This document shows positions 33,696-42,705 of a DNA stretch of 64,000 nucleotides, piece after piece; position 1 is the first letter of the stretch; each line of letters begins with the position of its first letter. The stretch is from CALBPI01 sp039815365 (GTDB taxonomy: Bacteria > Pseudomonadota > Gammaproteobacteria > Steroidobacterales > Woeseiaceae), in contig JBCBZK010000001.1 in the NCBI GenBank assembly GCA_039815365.1, forward strand, positions 15,409 through 79,408. The letters run 5' to 3'. The position numbers were made by a program, and so were the translations under genes. The notes beneath the pieces were generated by a model that was given only the letters and a program-made list of their open reading frames with translations, did not search any database and was not told the origin of the DNA.

Positions 33696-34796
33696 ATGCT
33701 GCGTATTCTTGATCGATACATTCTGAAAGAGATGTGGCAGACCTGGCTTTCGGTCTCGCTCGTGCTACTGCTGATTCTGTTGTCGAATCAGGTAGCGCGC
33801 GTGCTCGGCGATGCCGCCAAGGACAAAATCGCCAAAGACGCGGTATTCAGCGTCATTGGACTCACCGCGCTGCAATATCTCACCATTATCATCCCGTTCG
33901 GGTTATTTCTGGCGGTGATGCTGTCGCTCGCGCGCCTCTACAGCGACAGCGAACTCCCCGCAATGCTTGCCTGTCGTGTCGGTCCGGGCGGCATTCTGCG
34001 CCCTTTGGCGTGGCTGGCAGTGCCGCTCAGCGTGTTCGTTGCCTGGCTATCTTTGTCCGTGGCGCCCGATTCATTGCGGCGTATCGAGCTGATTGGTGCG
34101 CAAACCCAGCGCCAAATGGATCTAGGTGCGCTCGAGGCCGGCCGCTTTGTTACCGGCGGTGAAAACGGCGCTGTGATCTTTGCCGAGCAAGTCGACGAAG
34201 AGGGCGTGCTGCGCAATGTGTTTTTACAACGGCGCAGCAACGCAACGATCGAGATCGTGCTGGCGCAGCGTGGACGCCAGCAAATCGGTGATGATGCGGA
34301 CACGCGTTTTATTGTGCTCACGGAGGGTCGTCGCTACCTCGGCGTACCCGGACAGACGGATTTCCAGATTATCGAATTTCGCGAGTACGGTGTGCCGTAC
34401 CTGTTGCCGGTTGCTGAACTGCCTGAGCTAGATCCTGAGGCGATGCGCAGTGCCGCGCTGTTCGGTGATACCGATCCGTTTGCTGTGGCAGAGTTGCAGT
34501 GGCGTTTTTCGATTCCGCTGGCGACGTTGGTGCTAGCGCTGCTGGCAGTGCCGTTGTCGCGCACACAACCGCGCGCAGGCAGATACGGCAAGTTAGCCGT
34601 CGGCATTCTTGTTTTTATCATCTACTTCAATCTGCTCGGCGCTGCAAAAGTCTGGGTGGAGCGCGGTGACATCGCGCCGCAGCTCGGGATCTGGTCGGTA
34701 CATCTAGTGATGTTCATGCTCGCGCTTGCGTTGTTGGGTGCTCAAAACGGCTGGTTCAGCGGTTTGCGCCGACATCGCGTGGATGCGATGTCATGA
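33696..34796 (+). CDS. lptF: LptF, LPS export ABC transporter permease
   Basis: Inner-membrane permease of the Lpt bridge that extracts lipopolysaccharide. The 366-residue protein starts LRILDRYILKEMWQTWLSVSLVLLLILLSNQVARVL, has three N-terminal helices, a large periplasmic domain (about 125-265) and three C-terminal helices including FSIPLATLVLALLAVPLSRTQPRAGRYGKLAVGIL. It overlaps lptG by 4 bases (ATGA). No Shine-Dalgarno is evident before ATG 33696. Confidence 0.95.
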   Translation: MLRILDRYILKEMWQTWLSVSLVLLLILLSNQVARVLGDAAKDKIAKDAVFSVIGLTALQYLTIIIPFGLFLAVMLSLARLYSDSELPAMLACRVGPGGILRPLAWLAVPLSVFVAWLSLSVAPDSLRRIELIGAQTQRQMDLGALEAGRFVTGGENGAVIFAEQVDEEGVLRNVFLQRRSNATIEIVLAQRGRQQIGDDADTRFIVLTEGRRYLGVPGQTDFQIIEFREYGVPYLLPVAELPELDPEAMRSAALFGDTDPFAVAELQWRFSIPLATLVLALLAVPLSRTQPRAGRYGKLAVGILVFIIYFNLLGAAKVWVERGDIAPQLGIWSVHLVMFMLALALLGAQNGWFSGLRRHRVDAMS

Positions 34797-35857
34797 AGCT
34801 GCTGCGGCAATACCTCACCACAACGGTGCTCGCATCTACAGCGCTTGTCATGTTGGTGCTGTTGGCGTTGGCAGGGTTCATTGAGTTTATCGGGCAACTA
34901 GATGACACCGGCAAAGGCAGTTACACAGCCTTCGGGGCATTTGTCTACACAACGCTGCGACTGCCGTTGTTAGCCGTGGAAATGCTGCCTGTTGCCACAT
35001 TGCTTGGCGCCTTGCTGGGTTTGGGAGCGCTTGCAGGCAGCAGCGAGTTGGTTGCCATGCGCGCAGCAGGAATCTCTGCATTCCGGTTGGCGCGCAATGT
35101 CGCATTGTCTGGCGTTATCCTCGCGCTGACCGGCATTGTACTCGGTGAATACCTTGCGCCGCCGTTAGATCAGTTTGCGCGCAAGTACCGCAGTGCTGCG
35201 CGCAATCAGGCGGATTTGACCGGCCAGCAAAACACCTGGGTGCGCGACGGTGAGCGCATCTTTAACGTGGAAAGCAGCGATACCCAGTTGGCCTTCGGCG
35301 GCGTCTATTTGTTCGAGTTGAGTGACGAGCAACGCTTGCAGTCCGTTGCCTATGCGAGTCGCGCGGATCTTGGTGAGGGCAGTCGCTGGATGTTGCAAAA
35401 TTTCAATGAAACGCGTTTTGATGATCGCGACATTGTTGCGCAGCAGCTCGACGATACCTATCGCGACTACAACGTTGACGCCGAATTGCTCGGCATTGCG
35501 GCGTTGCGGCCGGGCAGTCTGTCGTTCCGCGGATTGGTTGCTTATCTCGATTATCTGACAGCGAATCAACTTGATGCGCGTGCTTACGCGACCGAGCTAT
35601 GGAGCCGCGTATCCGATGTTATTGCGACGTTAATCATGCCGCTGCTGGCAATCGGTTTTGTGTTTGGTTCGCTGCGCAGTTCCGGTGCGGGCGCTCGATT
35701 ATTGATTGGCGTGCTTATCGGTCTTGCGTTCTTTCTGGCGAGTCGTACGTTGGCGAACAGCGGTCAGGTATTCGGTCTCGAGCCAATGATCGTCGGGCTA
35801 ACGCCGGTAGCTGTTTTGGCGATTGCGACCCTCATTGCGATTCAGCGCGTTCGCTGA
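34793..35857 (+). CDS. lptG: LptG, LPS export ABC transporter permease
   Basis: Partner of LptF. The 354-residue protein begins KLLRQYLTTTVLASTALVMLVLLALAGFIEFIGQL and has the conserved cytoplasmic coupling segment GSSELVAMRAAGISAFRLAR, a periplasmic jelly-roll region with DGERIFNVESS, and C-terminal helices LIMPLLAIGFVFGSLRSSGAGARLLIGVLIGLAFF. Coupled to lptF. Ends 10 bases from the convergent RDD gene. Confidence 0.95.
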   Translation: MKLLRQYLTTTVLASTALVMLVLLALAGFIEFIGQLDDTGKGSYTAFGAFVYTTLRLPLLAVEMLPVATLLGALLGLGALAGSSELVAMRAAGISAFRLARNVALSGVILALTGIVLGEYLAPPLDQFARKYRSAARNQADLTGQQNTWVRDGERIFNVESSDTQLAFGGVYLFELSDEQRLQSVAYASRADLGEGSRWMLQNFNETRFDDRDIVAQQLDDTYRDYNVDAELLGIAALRPGSLSFRGLVAYLDYLTANQLDARAYATELWSRVSDVIATLIMPLLAIGFVFGSLRSSGAGARLLIGVLIGLAFFLASRTLANSGQVFGLEPMIVGLTPVAVLAIATLIAIQRVR

Positions 35858-35867
35858 TCCGGCGCTG

Positions 35868-36341
35868 CTAAGCGGCCGATTTCTTGATAACGACAATCCG
35901 TGTGGTGGAGACAATGTCGTGCCACGTGCGACCACGCGCGTCTACGTGTTGCCAGACGACGCCGAGCGCAAGCGGCACCCACGCGAACGGTGCGGCGCTG
36001 GCGCGTATCAACAATTGCGGTAACGCAAGCGTCGCGCCTTCATCACTAACAAGGCGTAGGCGCCACGATTTCATCCCGAGTGTTGCGCCTTTCAAGTGCC
36101 AGGACAGGACGAAATAGCCGAAGATCAATAGTGCGCAGTACAGCTGGTAGGCGATACCCAGCGAATCGTAGTTGATGCTGTTGCCATCGCTACCGCGGGC
36201 GATGACCCACGGAAACGTGCCGAGTAACAGGATTGCCAGTACTAGCAGTAAGTCATAAATTAGAGCCGCCAGGCGACGCGCGATACTTGGCAGCGCCGGC
36301 TGATCGCCGTTGAACGCGAGTTTGTTTGTCGTTGATGTCAT
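35868..36341 (-). CDS. RDD-family membrane protein
   Basis: The 157-residue protein has three or four hydrophobic segments, and the family motif ARRLAALIYDLLLVLAILLL carries R and D early in the first helix. A second conserved piece is LGMKSWRLRLVSDEG. The C-terminus contains GRTWHDIVSTTRIVVI, typical of RDD proteins. Some RDD proteins are linked to ion transport, but the function here is unknown. TATTCT ends 6 bases before ATG 36341, and no Shine-Dalgarno is visible. Confidence 0.82.
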   Translation of the reverse strand: MTSTTNKLAFNGDQPALPSIARRLAALIYDLLLVLAILLLGTFPWVIARGSDGNSINYDSLGIAYQLYCALLIFGYFVLSWHLKGATLGMKSWRLRLVSDEGATLALPQLLIRASAAPFAWVPLALGVVWQHVDARGRTWHDIVSTTRIVVIKKSAA

Positions 36342-36347
36342 GTTGCG

Positions 36348-36353
36348 AGAATA
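36348..36353 (-). promoter_or_regulatory. -10 element directly upstream of the RDD gene
   Basis: Minus strand TATTCT (4/6) ends 6 bases before the ATG, predicting a leaderless message. No clear -35. Confidence 0.3.
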
Positions 36354-36448
36354 GAGCAACTCGCTGGCGGTTGCGATTCGCAAGCACCGTTTGGGTACGC
36401 GGCTCTGCTATAGTTGAGCGCTGTATTCACGCAAAAGGTTCGATACCG

Positions 36449-37798
36449 TTGTCGACACCGTCTGAGCCTCACGACAGGGGCCCCAACATCATCGGGCGCG
36501 CTGACCACAATGTGTCACGCAAGCATATGTCCCGCGCGGCGCTTAAAGTGCTGTATCGATTGCATGAGTCCGGCTATCAGGCGTTTTTGGTCGGCGGTGC
36601 TGTGCGTGATCTTATGCTGGACGGGCGACCTAAGGATTTCGACATCGCAACAGATGCCGATCCGGACCAGGTTCATGAGTTGTTCCGCAATTCGCGGGTG
36701 ATCGGTCGCCGTTTCAGATTGGTACATGTGCGCTTTGGTCGCGAGATCATTGAGGTCGCGACATTCCGTGCGGCAACTGATCCTGATGACGGCGACAGCG
36801 GCACACAAACCGACAATGAAGGCCGGCTGCTGCGCGATAACGCTTACGGCAGTATCGATGACGATGTCTGGCGGCGCGACTTCACGGCGAATGCGCTGTA
36901 TTACAACATCGCTGACTTTACGGTTTGGGACTACGTGAATGGCGCTGATGACGTGCGCGACCGGCGTTTGCAGCTGATCGGAGAGCCCGCGCGCCGGTTA
37001 CGTGAAGATCCGGTACGGGTGCTACGGGCAGTGCGTTTTGCCGCCAAACTCGACTTTACGTTAGAGCCACAACTCAAAACTGCAATCGCAGAGCACAAGG
37101 AACTACTGTCAAACGTGCCTCCCGCAAGGTTGTTTGATGAGTTCCTGAAAATGTTCCAGGCAGGGTTTGCTGCGCGCGCTTATGAGCAGCTAGACCGGTT
37201 TGACGTATTTGGCGAGTTGTTCCCAGACGCTGCCTTGGGTTTGGACGCGCCTGACGGCGAGTACTTCGCGCAGTTTATCCGGTTGGCGCTTGAGAACACC
37301 GATCGTCGCGTCGCTGAGGACAAACCGATCACACCAATGTTTCTGATTGCTGTCTTTCTCTGGTGGCCGATCAAAGCGCGGGCACGTGCGCTGTTCGAGG
37401 ACGATGGCATGTCACCGACGCAGTCACTGGGCGCCGCTACTTATGATTGTCTCGCGCGACAACAATCAACGATCTCGATTCCGCGTCGCTTTACCGCGCC
37501 TTTGCGCGAGATGCTTACGCTACAACCCCGGTTCGAAAAAATGGCAGGCGGACGCGCGCTCGGTTTTCTGGAACATCGTAGATTCCGGGCTGCGTATGAC
37601 TTCATGTTGCTGCGCAGTGAGATCGGTGAAGTGCCCGCAGAAACCGCGGCGTTTTGGACGCATGTACAAACGCTTGAAACAGCCGAACGAGCTGCTGCAT
37701 TCGGTCTGTCCGAAGGCGGTGGTCAGAGCTCCGGTAGCAAAAGACCCAGACGACGTAGGCGTCGCGCCAAATCTGGCGCCGAAGGTGGCAATGACTGA
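36449..37798 (+). CDS. pcnB: Poly(A) polymerase I
   Basis: Adds 3' poly(A) tails that promote RNA decay. The nucleotidyltransferase domain reads LVGGAVRDLMLDGRPKDFDIATDADPDQVHELFRNSRVIGRRFRLVHVRFG (G-G and DxD motifs); HMSRAALKVLYRLHESGYQAF just before it matches E. coli PcnB. The C-terminus is a basic tail (SKRPRRRRRRAKSG). The first ATG downstream (36527) would cut conserved residues HNVSRK, so I chose TTG 36449, with AAAAGG about 10 bases upstream; this gives 449 residues. TATAGT at 36409-36414 may be its -10. It overlaps folK by 8 bases. Confidence 0.92.
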   Translation: MSTPSEPHDRGPNIIGRADHNVSRKHMSRAALKVLYRLHESGYQAFLVGGAVRDLMLDGRPKDFDIATDADPDQVHELFRNSRVIGRRFRLVHVRFGREIIEVATFRAATDPDDGDSGTQTDNEGRLLRDNAYGSIDDDVWRRDFTANALYYNIADFTVWDYVNGADDVRDRRLQLIGEPARRLREDPVRVLRAVRFAAKLDFTLEPQLKTAIAEHKELLSNVPPARLFDEFLKMFQAGFAARAYEQLDRFDVFGELFPDAALGLDAPDGEYFAQFIRLALENTDRRVAEDKPITPMFLIAVFLWWPIKARARALFEDDGMSPTQSLGAATYDCLARQQSTISIPRRFTAPLREMLTLQPRFEKMAGGRALGFLEHRRFRAAYDFMLLRSEIGEVPAETAAFWTHVQTLETAERAAAFGLSEGGGQSSGSKRPRRRRRRAKSGAEGGND

Positions 37799-38291
37799 AC
37801 ACTGGTATCCCGCTTTTGTTGGGCTGGGCAGCAATCTTGCGCAACCGCTGCAGCAGTTGCGCCGTGCCCGACGCGCACTGGAGGCCATGGACGGCTGCCG
37901 ACAGCTGACGATGGCCAGTGTCTATTGCTCAGCACCGATGGGGCCGCAAGATCAGCCTGATTACCTGAATAGTGCCGCTGGCTTTTTGACGACACTGCCG
38001 CCACAAGGGGTGCTTCGTGCGCTGCAGCGTATCGAGAATGATCAAGGTCGCCAAAGAGAGCAGCGCTGGGGTGCGCGAACACTGGATCTCGATTTGCTGA
38101 TGATGCCAGGCATTGCGCTCGATACTGACACGTTGACGCTTCCTCACCCCGGTCTGCCTGAACGCCACTTCGTGCTTCAGCCGCTTGCCGAGCTCTGTCC
38201 CGCTGTGGACGTGCCGGGGTTCGGTAGCGTGGCGAGTCTTGCACGCTGCTCTGGTTGGCAAGGCCTTGAGCGTCTGACGCACACACTATGA
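37791..38291 (+). CDS. folK: 2-amino-4-hydroxy-6-hydroxymethyldihydropteridine pyrophosphokinase
   Basis: Folate synthesis: pyrophosphorylates the pterin before dihydropteroate synthase. The 166-residue protein starts PAFVGLGSNLAQPLQQLRRA, carries YCSAPMGPQDQPDYLNSAAGF and RWGARTLDLDLLMM with the Mg-binding D-x-D, then LPHPGLPERHFVLQPLAEL. Start ATG 37791 has GAAGGTGG before it and lies inside the last codons of pcnB, as in E. coli pcnB-folK. An open extension back to 37347 is inside pcnB and is not coding. Confidence 0.95.
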   Translation: MTEHWYPAFVGLGSNLAQPLQQLRRARRALEAMDGCRQLTMASVYCSAPMGPQDQPDYLNSAAGFLTTLPPQGVLRALQRIENDQGRQREQRWGARTLDLDLLMMPGIALDTDTLTLPHPGLPERHFVLQPLAELCPAVDVPGFGSVASLARCSGWQGLERLTHTL

Positions 38292-38950
38292 TGAGCGCCA
38301 CATCTCCAGAGCTGTCGTTCGTTGTCGTCGAGGGGCCTATCGGTGTTGGCAAGACCGCATTGGCGCGCCGCTTGGCTGCGCATATGGGGGCGTCTGTGCT
38401 GCTCGAGTCCGAAGGACATAACCCGTTTCTTGAGCGCTTCTATCAAGACCGCAGGGGTGGGGCGCTACCCGCGCAGTTGTTCTTTTTGTTTGAACGCGCG
38501 CGGCAGCTTGAGACATTGCGCCAGGACGATCTGTTTGCGGCAACCCGTGTTGCAGATTTTCTGATCGACAAGGATCGACTGTTCGCTTCCGTCAATCTGA
38601 ATACCGAGGAGCTTGCGCTTTACGAGCAAATTCAGGCGCGGCTGCAGATCGATGCGCCGCAGCCGGACCTTGTTGTGTACCTGCAGGCGCCGGTCGATGT
38701 GCTCAAGACCCGGCTGCAGCAACGCTCGGCAAAATTTGATGCGCTGCTCGACCGTCGCTATCTCGAACGCGTCAATGAGGCGTACGCCAGTTTCTTTCAC
38801 GACTACGATGCGTCGCCACTACTGATTGTTAATGCTGCGATGATTGATCCGGTGCACAACGGCGCAGATTTCAACGCGCTCGTGAACGAAATTCTCACGG
38901 TGCCGCGCGGCCGGCGCTTCTTCAATCCGGTTGCCAGCGCGATCGGGTAA
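38288..38950 (+). CDS. Deoxynucleoside kinase (dGK/dCK family)
   Basis: Salvage kinase of 220 residues with P-loop EGPIGVGKTALARRLA, then ESEGHNPFLERFYQDRRGGALPAQLFFLFER and DFLIDKDRLFASVNLNTEELALYEQI, matching the deoxyguanosine/deoxyadenosine kinase family. DLVVYLQAPVDVLKTRLQQR is the conserved lid/Arg region. Substrate specificity cannot be read from sequence. The start overlaps the folK stop (ATGATGA), and panB-panC follow, a common gammaproteobacterial order. Confidence 0.88.
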   Translation: MMSATSPELSFVVVEGPIGVGKTALARRLAAHMGASVLLESEGHNPFLERFYQDRRGGALPAQLFFLFERARQLETLRQDDLFAATRVADFLIDKDRLFASVNLNTEELALYEQIQARLQIDAPQPDLVVYLQAPVDVLKTRLQQRSAKFDALLDRRYLERVNEAYASFFHDYDASPLLIVNAAMIDPVHNGADFNALVNEILTVPRGRRFFNPVASAIG

Positions 38951-39016
38951 GTGCTGTAAGCGCGATTTGCGCTATCATCGGCGCTCTTGGAAGCTGGGCG
39001 CCGCCGCAGGGCAGTT

Positions 39017-39847
39017 ATGTACACACAACTCGAACAACGCAGTATGGACCAGCCGCCGGTCAACGTCGGCACACTGGCAAAAATGAAAGCGCAAGGTACG
39101 CCGATCGCCTGTATCACCGCGTATGACGCCAGTTTCGCGCAACTCGTGGACCGCGCAGGGGTCGATGTCGTTCTGGTTGGCGATTCGCTGGGAATGGTTA
39201 TCCAGGGGCATGACACGACCGTGCCAGTCACCGTCGATGACATTATTTATCATTCGAAAACTGTCGCACGAGGTCTGCACCACGCGTTCCTGATTGCGGA
39301 TATGCCGTTCATGAGTTATGCGTCTCCCGAACAAGCGTTGGAGAATGCCGTTCGGCTCATGCAAGAAGGTGGCGCCATGATGATCAAGCTCGAGGGCGGC
39401 GCCGGGCAAATCGAAATTGTCGAGCATCTTGCGCGACATGATATTCCGGTATGCGCTCACATTGGCCTGAAGCCACAGAGTGTGCACAAAATAGGTGGTT
39501 TCAAAGTACAGGGTCGTGACCCAGGTGCGGCAGAGGCGATGATTGACGCTGCGCAGCGGCTGCAATCGGTAGGTGCTGATATCGTCTTGCTCGAGTGTGT
39601 GCCTAACGAGCTCGGTCAGGCGATTCGTGACGCGCTGGATGTGCCGGTTATCGGTATCGGGGCTGGCCCCGAAGTCGATGGTCAGATATTGGTGCTCTAT
39701 GATGTCCTCGGCATCACACTCGGCCGTACGCCAAGGTTTGTTCGAAACTACACGCCAGGCACGGATTCGCCTCTTGAGGCAATCGCTAACTTCGTTGCCT
39801 CGGTAAAAGACAAAAGCTACCCGGCACCTGAACACTGCTTCGGATAG
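39017..39847 (+). CDS. panB: 3-methyl-2-oxobutanoate hydroxymethyltransferase
   Basis: First step of pantothenate synthesis: makes ketopantoate using methylene-THF. The 276-residue protein has CITAYDASFAQLVDRAGVDVVLVGDSLGMVIQGHDTTVPVTVDDIIYH with the Mg-binding Asp residues, IKLEGG, and the ending region GIGAGPEVDGQILVLYDVLGI. Start ATG 39017 is preferred; TTG 38987 is an alternative. No strong Shine-Dalgarno. It is 4 bases from panC. Confidence 0.95.
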   Translation: MYTQLEQRSMDQPPVNVGTLAKMKAQGTPIACITAYDASFAQLVDRAGVDVVLVGDSLGMVIQGHDTTVPVTVDDIIYHSKTVARGLHHAFLIADMPFMSYASPEQALENAVRLMQEGGAMMIKLEGGAGQIEIVEHLARHDIPVCAHIGLKPQSVHKIGGFKVQGRDPGAAEAMIDAAQRLQSVGADIVLLECVPNELGQAIRDALDVPVIGIGAGPEVDGQILVLYDVLGITLGRTPRFVRNYTPGTDSPLEAIANFVASVKDKSYPAPEHCFG

Positions 39848-39851
39848 ATCC

Positions 39852-40706
39852 ATGCAGGTGATTCAATCTCTCGCGGTGATGCGTGAGCAAATCGACGAGT
39901 GGCGTATCGGCGGCGAGCGTATTGTGCTTGTACCAACGATGGGCAATTTGCACGACGGACATCTGGCATTGGTACGTCATGCGAAGTCCCTCGCGGATAG
40001 AGTCGTCGTGAGTATTTTCGTCAACCCGACCCAGTTTGGTGTCGGCGAAGATTTCGGCAGTTATCCGCGCACCTTGCAGGACGATTGTCAGGCGTTGATG
40101 GCCGCTGGCGCGCACCTTGTATTTACTCCGGATGAACGCACGATGTACCCGTTAGGTACGCAAGGCGCGACGCATATTCACGTGCCCGGTGTAAGCACCA
40201 AACTTGATGGAAAGCATCGACCGGGACATTTCGATGGGGTTGCAACCGTCGTTTGTCGTCTTTTCGCTATGGTGGCGCCGGATGTTGCCGTTTTTGGTCA
40301 AAAAGACTTTCAGCAGGTTCTCGTGATTCGCCAAATGGTGCGTGACTTATCGCTGCCGATTGCGGTCGCAACTGCACCTACCGTGCGCGCTGAAGACGGT
40401 CTTGCGCTGAGCTCACGCAATCAGTATCTCGATGAGCATCAACGGTTGTTGGCGCCGATGCTTTTCACGCAACTCAGCCGGATTGCGGAGCGTCTCACGG
40501 CCGGTGCGCGCGATTACAAAGCGCTGCGCGCCGAAGCGTTAGCGTCACTCGAAGAGTCAGGTTTTTTACCCGATTACATTGCGATTCGCGACCCTGTGAC
40601 GCTCAAGAAGTCGCAGGAAAAAGATCACAATTGGGTTGTTTTAGGCGCTGCGACCTTAGGGCGTACGCGACTGATCGACAATATTATCGCCAGTGCGAGT
40701 CTCTAG
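39852..40706 (+). CDS. panC: Pantothenate synthetase (pantoate-beta-alanine ligase)
   Basis: ATP-dependent joining of pantoate and beta-alanine. The 284-residue protein has VPTMGNLHDGHLALVRHAK (HIGH-like), VSIFVNPTQFG, GVATVVCRLFAMVAPDVAVFGQKDFQQVLVIRQMVRDL and LALSSRNQYL (KMSKS-like). Its TAG stop (40704-40706) lies in a CTAG whose other strand is the stop of the convergent PPK2 gene. Confidence 0.96.
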   Translation: MQVIQSLAVMREQIDEWRIGGERIVLVPTMGNLHDGHLALVRHAKSLADRVVVSIFVNPTQFGVGEDFGSYPRTLQDDCQALMAAGAHLVFTPDERTMYPLGTQGATHIHVPGVSTKLDGKHRPGHFDGVATVVCRLFAMVAPDVAVFGQKDFQQVLVIRQMVRDLSLPIAVATAPTVRAEDGLALSSRNQYLDEHQRLLAPMLFTQLSRIAERLTAGARDYKALRAEALASLEESGFLPDYIAIRDPVTLKKSQEKDHNWVVLGAATLGRTRLIDNIIASASL

Positions 40707-41584
40707 CTGTCTCGCTTAAGGTCGGCGAGCAAAGAATCGAATAGAGACTGATCGTCGGGATCAACATCCGGATACGCCAAGGGCAGCGTATCGAGCGTGC
40801 GTCGAACGATATCCGCAACCAGGTAGCGCATCGTTGGTTTGTCATCGGCCGGTATCGAATACCAAGGCGCCCATGGCTTGCTGGTCGCGCGAATCGCTTG
40901 CTCGTAGGCGTGCATGTAGGCTTCCCAATGGCCTCGCTCGCGGATATCATTCGGCTCGAATTTCCAGCGCTTGCGCGGCGTTTCCAGTCTATCGATAAAC
41001 CGCTCACGCTGTGCGTCGCGCGACACATTTAGGAAGAATTTCAATACAACCGTGCCGCTGCGCGCAAGGTGATGCTCGTGATCTGCGATGGCACCGAGGC
41101 GTTCGGCCCAGACAGTGTCGAGGTCAGGTGCGTAGGGTAGCTGTTGAGCGTCGAGGATTCCCGGGTGTACCCGAACCACGAGAACTTCCTCATAGTAACT
41201 GCGGTTGAACACACCGATGCGACCGCGCTCGGGTAGCTTGCATGTCGTGCGCCACAAGAAGTCATGATCGAGTTCTGTACTGGACGGACGTTTGAAGCTG
41301 GACACTTGACAGCCGGCTGGGTTGACGCCGCTAAGCACTTTGCGAATGGTTGAGTCTTTACCTGCTGCGTCCATTGCCTGGAACACCAGCAAGACGGAGA
41401 ACCGGTTGTGCGCATAGAGCATTCGTTGACGTTCAGCGATGTCCTCGACGGCGGTTTCCAATAGTGCTTTGAGTTCACTTTTTTTCGGCATATCGGTTGC
41501 CGTCGTCGGCATTGAGGCGATCTCAAAACTGCCGTCAACAGGCGCCAGGTATTTGCTGTCTACTGCACTAAACATGTTGCTCAT
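40703..41584 (-). CDS. Polyphosphate kinase 2 family protein
   Basis: PPK2 enzymes phosphorylate nucleoside mono- or diphosphates from polyphosphate. The 293-residue protein has Walker A FQAMDAAGKDSTIRKVLSGVNPAGCQVSSFKRPS, Walker B-like RIGVFNRSYYEEVLVVRVHP, and the lid RDAQRERFIDRLETPRKRWKFEPNDIRERGHW. Length and single domain suggest the AMP- or NMP-to-NTP (class III) type, but this is inference. Its start overlaps the queG stop (ATGA), so it is the second gene of queG-PPK2. Confidence 0.9.
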   Translation of the reverse strand: MSNMFSAVDSKYLAPVDGSFEIASMPTTATDMPKKSELKALLETAVEDIAERQRMLYAHNRFSVLLVFQAMDAAGKDSTIRKVLSGVNPAGCQVSSFKRPSSTELDHDFLWRTTCKLPERGRIGVFNRSYYEEVLVVRVHPGILDAQQLPYAPDLDTVWAERLGAIADHEHHLARSGTVVLKFFLNVSRDAQRERFIDRLETPRKRWKFEPNDIRERGHWEAYMHAYEQAIRATSKPWAPWYSIPADDKPTMRYLVADIVRRTLDTLPLAYPDVDPDDQSLFDSLLADLKRDS

Positions 41585-42684
41585 GGTGGTGTGGTTTCCT
41601 GAGAGTGTGGTGTGTCGTCATGTTGCGCGAGCGACCATTGTGCGTGTCGCCGAACTTGCGCATTGCTGCCGTTGATCAGTGTCTCGAGCGCTCGCAGCAC
41701 CTGTGGTGTGGACTGCGCGTTACCCAGTGCGACGGCCAGATTTCTTTGCCATCGGACAAAGCCGATTCTGCGGATGGCGCTACCGGCAGTGCGCTCAAGC
41801 CAAGATGCCTGCGACCATTCTGCCAGCGTCGTCAGCGCAACATCATCAAATGCGTTGCGTGCCGCGAAGTCGGCCTCCCGGCTTTGTTGGGCGAATTTGT
41901 TCCATGGGCAAAAAAGCTGGCAATCGTCACAGCCGTAGATGCGATTACCCATTGGTTTGCGTAACGGCTCGGGGATATCGTCGTCACTTTCGATCGTGAA
42001 ATAAGAGATGCACTTGCGTGCGTCGAGTTGATAGGGCGCGACAATGGCGTCTGTTGGACACACATCTATACAGGCGCGACAGCTGCCGCAGTGATCGGTC
42101 GCCGGCCTATCGACAGGCAAGGGTAGGTCGGTGTAGAGCTCGCCGAGGAAAAACCATGAGCCGTTGTCCTTGTTAATCAGATTGGTGTGTTTGCCAATCC
42201 AACCTAATCCGGCTTTGTTCGCCAGGGGTTTCTCAAGCACCGGTGCGCTGTCTACGAACGCCCGAAATTGTTGATCCTCGGCCTGTTCGCGGATTGTCGC
42301 AGCAAGGCGGGCCAGGCGTTTGCGCATCAGTTTGTGATAATCGCGGCCCAGTGCGTAGCGCGAAATGTACGCTTTCGATGGGTGGTCGAGCAGCGCGCAC
42401 GCGTCGGCTTGCGTATCGGTGAGATAATCCATTCTGACGCTGATAACGCGCACAGTACCCGGCAGTAGCGCTGCTGGCCGGCTGCGTTTAACGCCGTGGC
42501 GTTGCATATAGTGCATGCTGCCGTGGTAGTCGTTAGCCAGCCATTCTTGCAGCCGAGCCTCGCTCAGCGCCAGATCGGTGTCTGTCACGCCTAGCGCTGA
42601 GAAGCCCAATTCTGCGGCCCAGTGCTCGATGTCCTTGCGCAGCTTGATGAGGCGTTGTGATTGCGACGGTTCTGAATGAGCCAT
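41581..42684 (-). CDS. queG: Epoxyqueuosine reductase
   Basis: Last step of queuosine synthesis in tRNA, a cobalamin and Fe-S enzyme. The 367-residue protein has the family region FRAFVDSAPVLEKPLANKAGLGWIGKHTNLINKDNGSWFFLGEL and two 4Fe-4S motifs, CGSCRACIDVCPTDAI and CISYFTIE ... YGCDDCQLFCPWN. A HEAT-like C-terminal region follows (ALETLINGSNAQVRRHAQWSLAQHD). ATG 42684 lies 6 bases from a TATACT -10 shared with nnr on the other strand. Confidence 0.95.
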   Translation of the reverse strand: MAHSEPSQSQRLIKLRKDIEHWAAELGFSALGVTDTDLALSEARLQEWLANDYHGSMHYMQRHGVKRSRPAALLPGTVRVISVRMDYLTDTQADACALLDHPSKAYISRYALGRDYHKLMRKRLARLAATIREQAEDQQFRAFVDSAPVLEKPLANKAGLGWIGKHTNLINKDNGSWFFLGELYTDLPLPVDRPATDHCGSCRACIDVCPTDAIVAPYQLDARKCISYFTIESDDDIPEPLRKPMGNRIYGCDDCQLFCPWNKFAQQSREADFAARNAFDDVALTTLAEWSQASWLERTAGSAIRRIGFVRWQRNLAVALGNAQSTPQVLRALETLINGSNAQVRRHAQWSLAQHDDTPHSQETTPP

Positions 42685-42690
42685 CCGACG

Positions 42691-42698
42691 AGTATACT
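42691..42698. promoter_or_regulatory. Palindromic bidirectional -10 (AGTATACT) between queG and nnr
   Basis: The 8-bp perfect palindrome reads TATACT on both strands: plus 42693-42698, minus 42696-42691. It lies 6 bases before the queG ATG (42684) and 7 bases before the nnr GTG (42706). Only 21 bases separate the two start codons, so both transcripts should start at their start codons. The -35 regions are weak (plus: TTCTGA at 42670-42675, 17-bp spacer). Confidence 0.5.
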
Positions 42699-42705
42699 CA
42701 CTGGT

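Noticed and set aside
36326..36448. Longer N-terminus for PcnB
   Set aside because: The sequence is unlike PcnB, overlaps the RDD gene start on the other strand, and contains a promoter-like TATAGT.
38975..39853. 292-codon minus-strand frame opposite panB
   Set aside because: panB on the plus strand is fully conserved; the antisense translation shows no family features.
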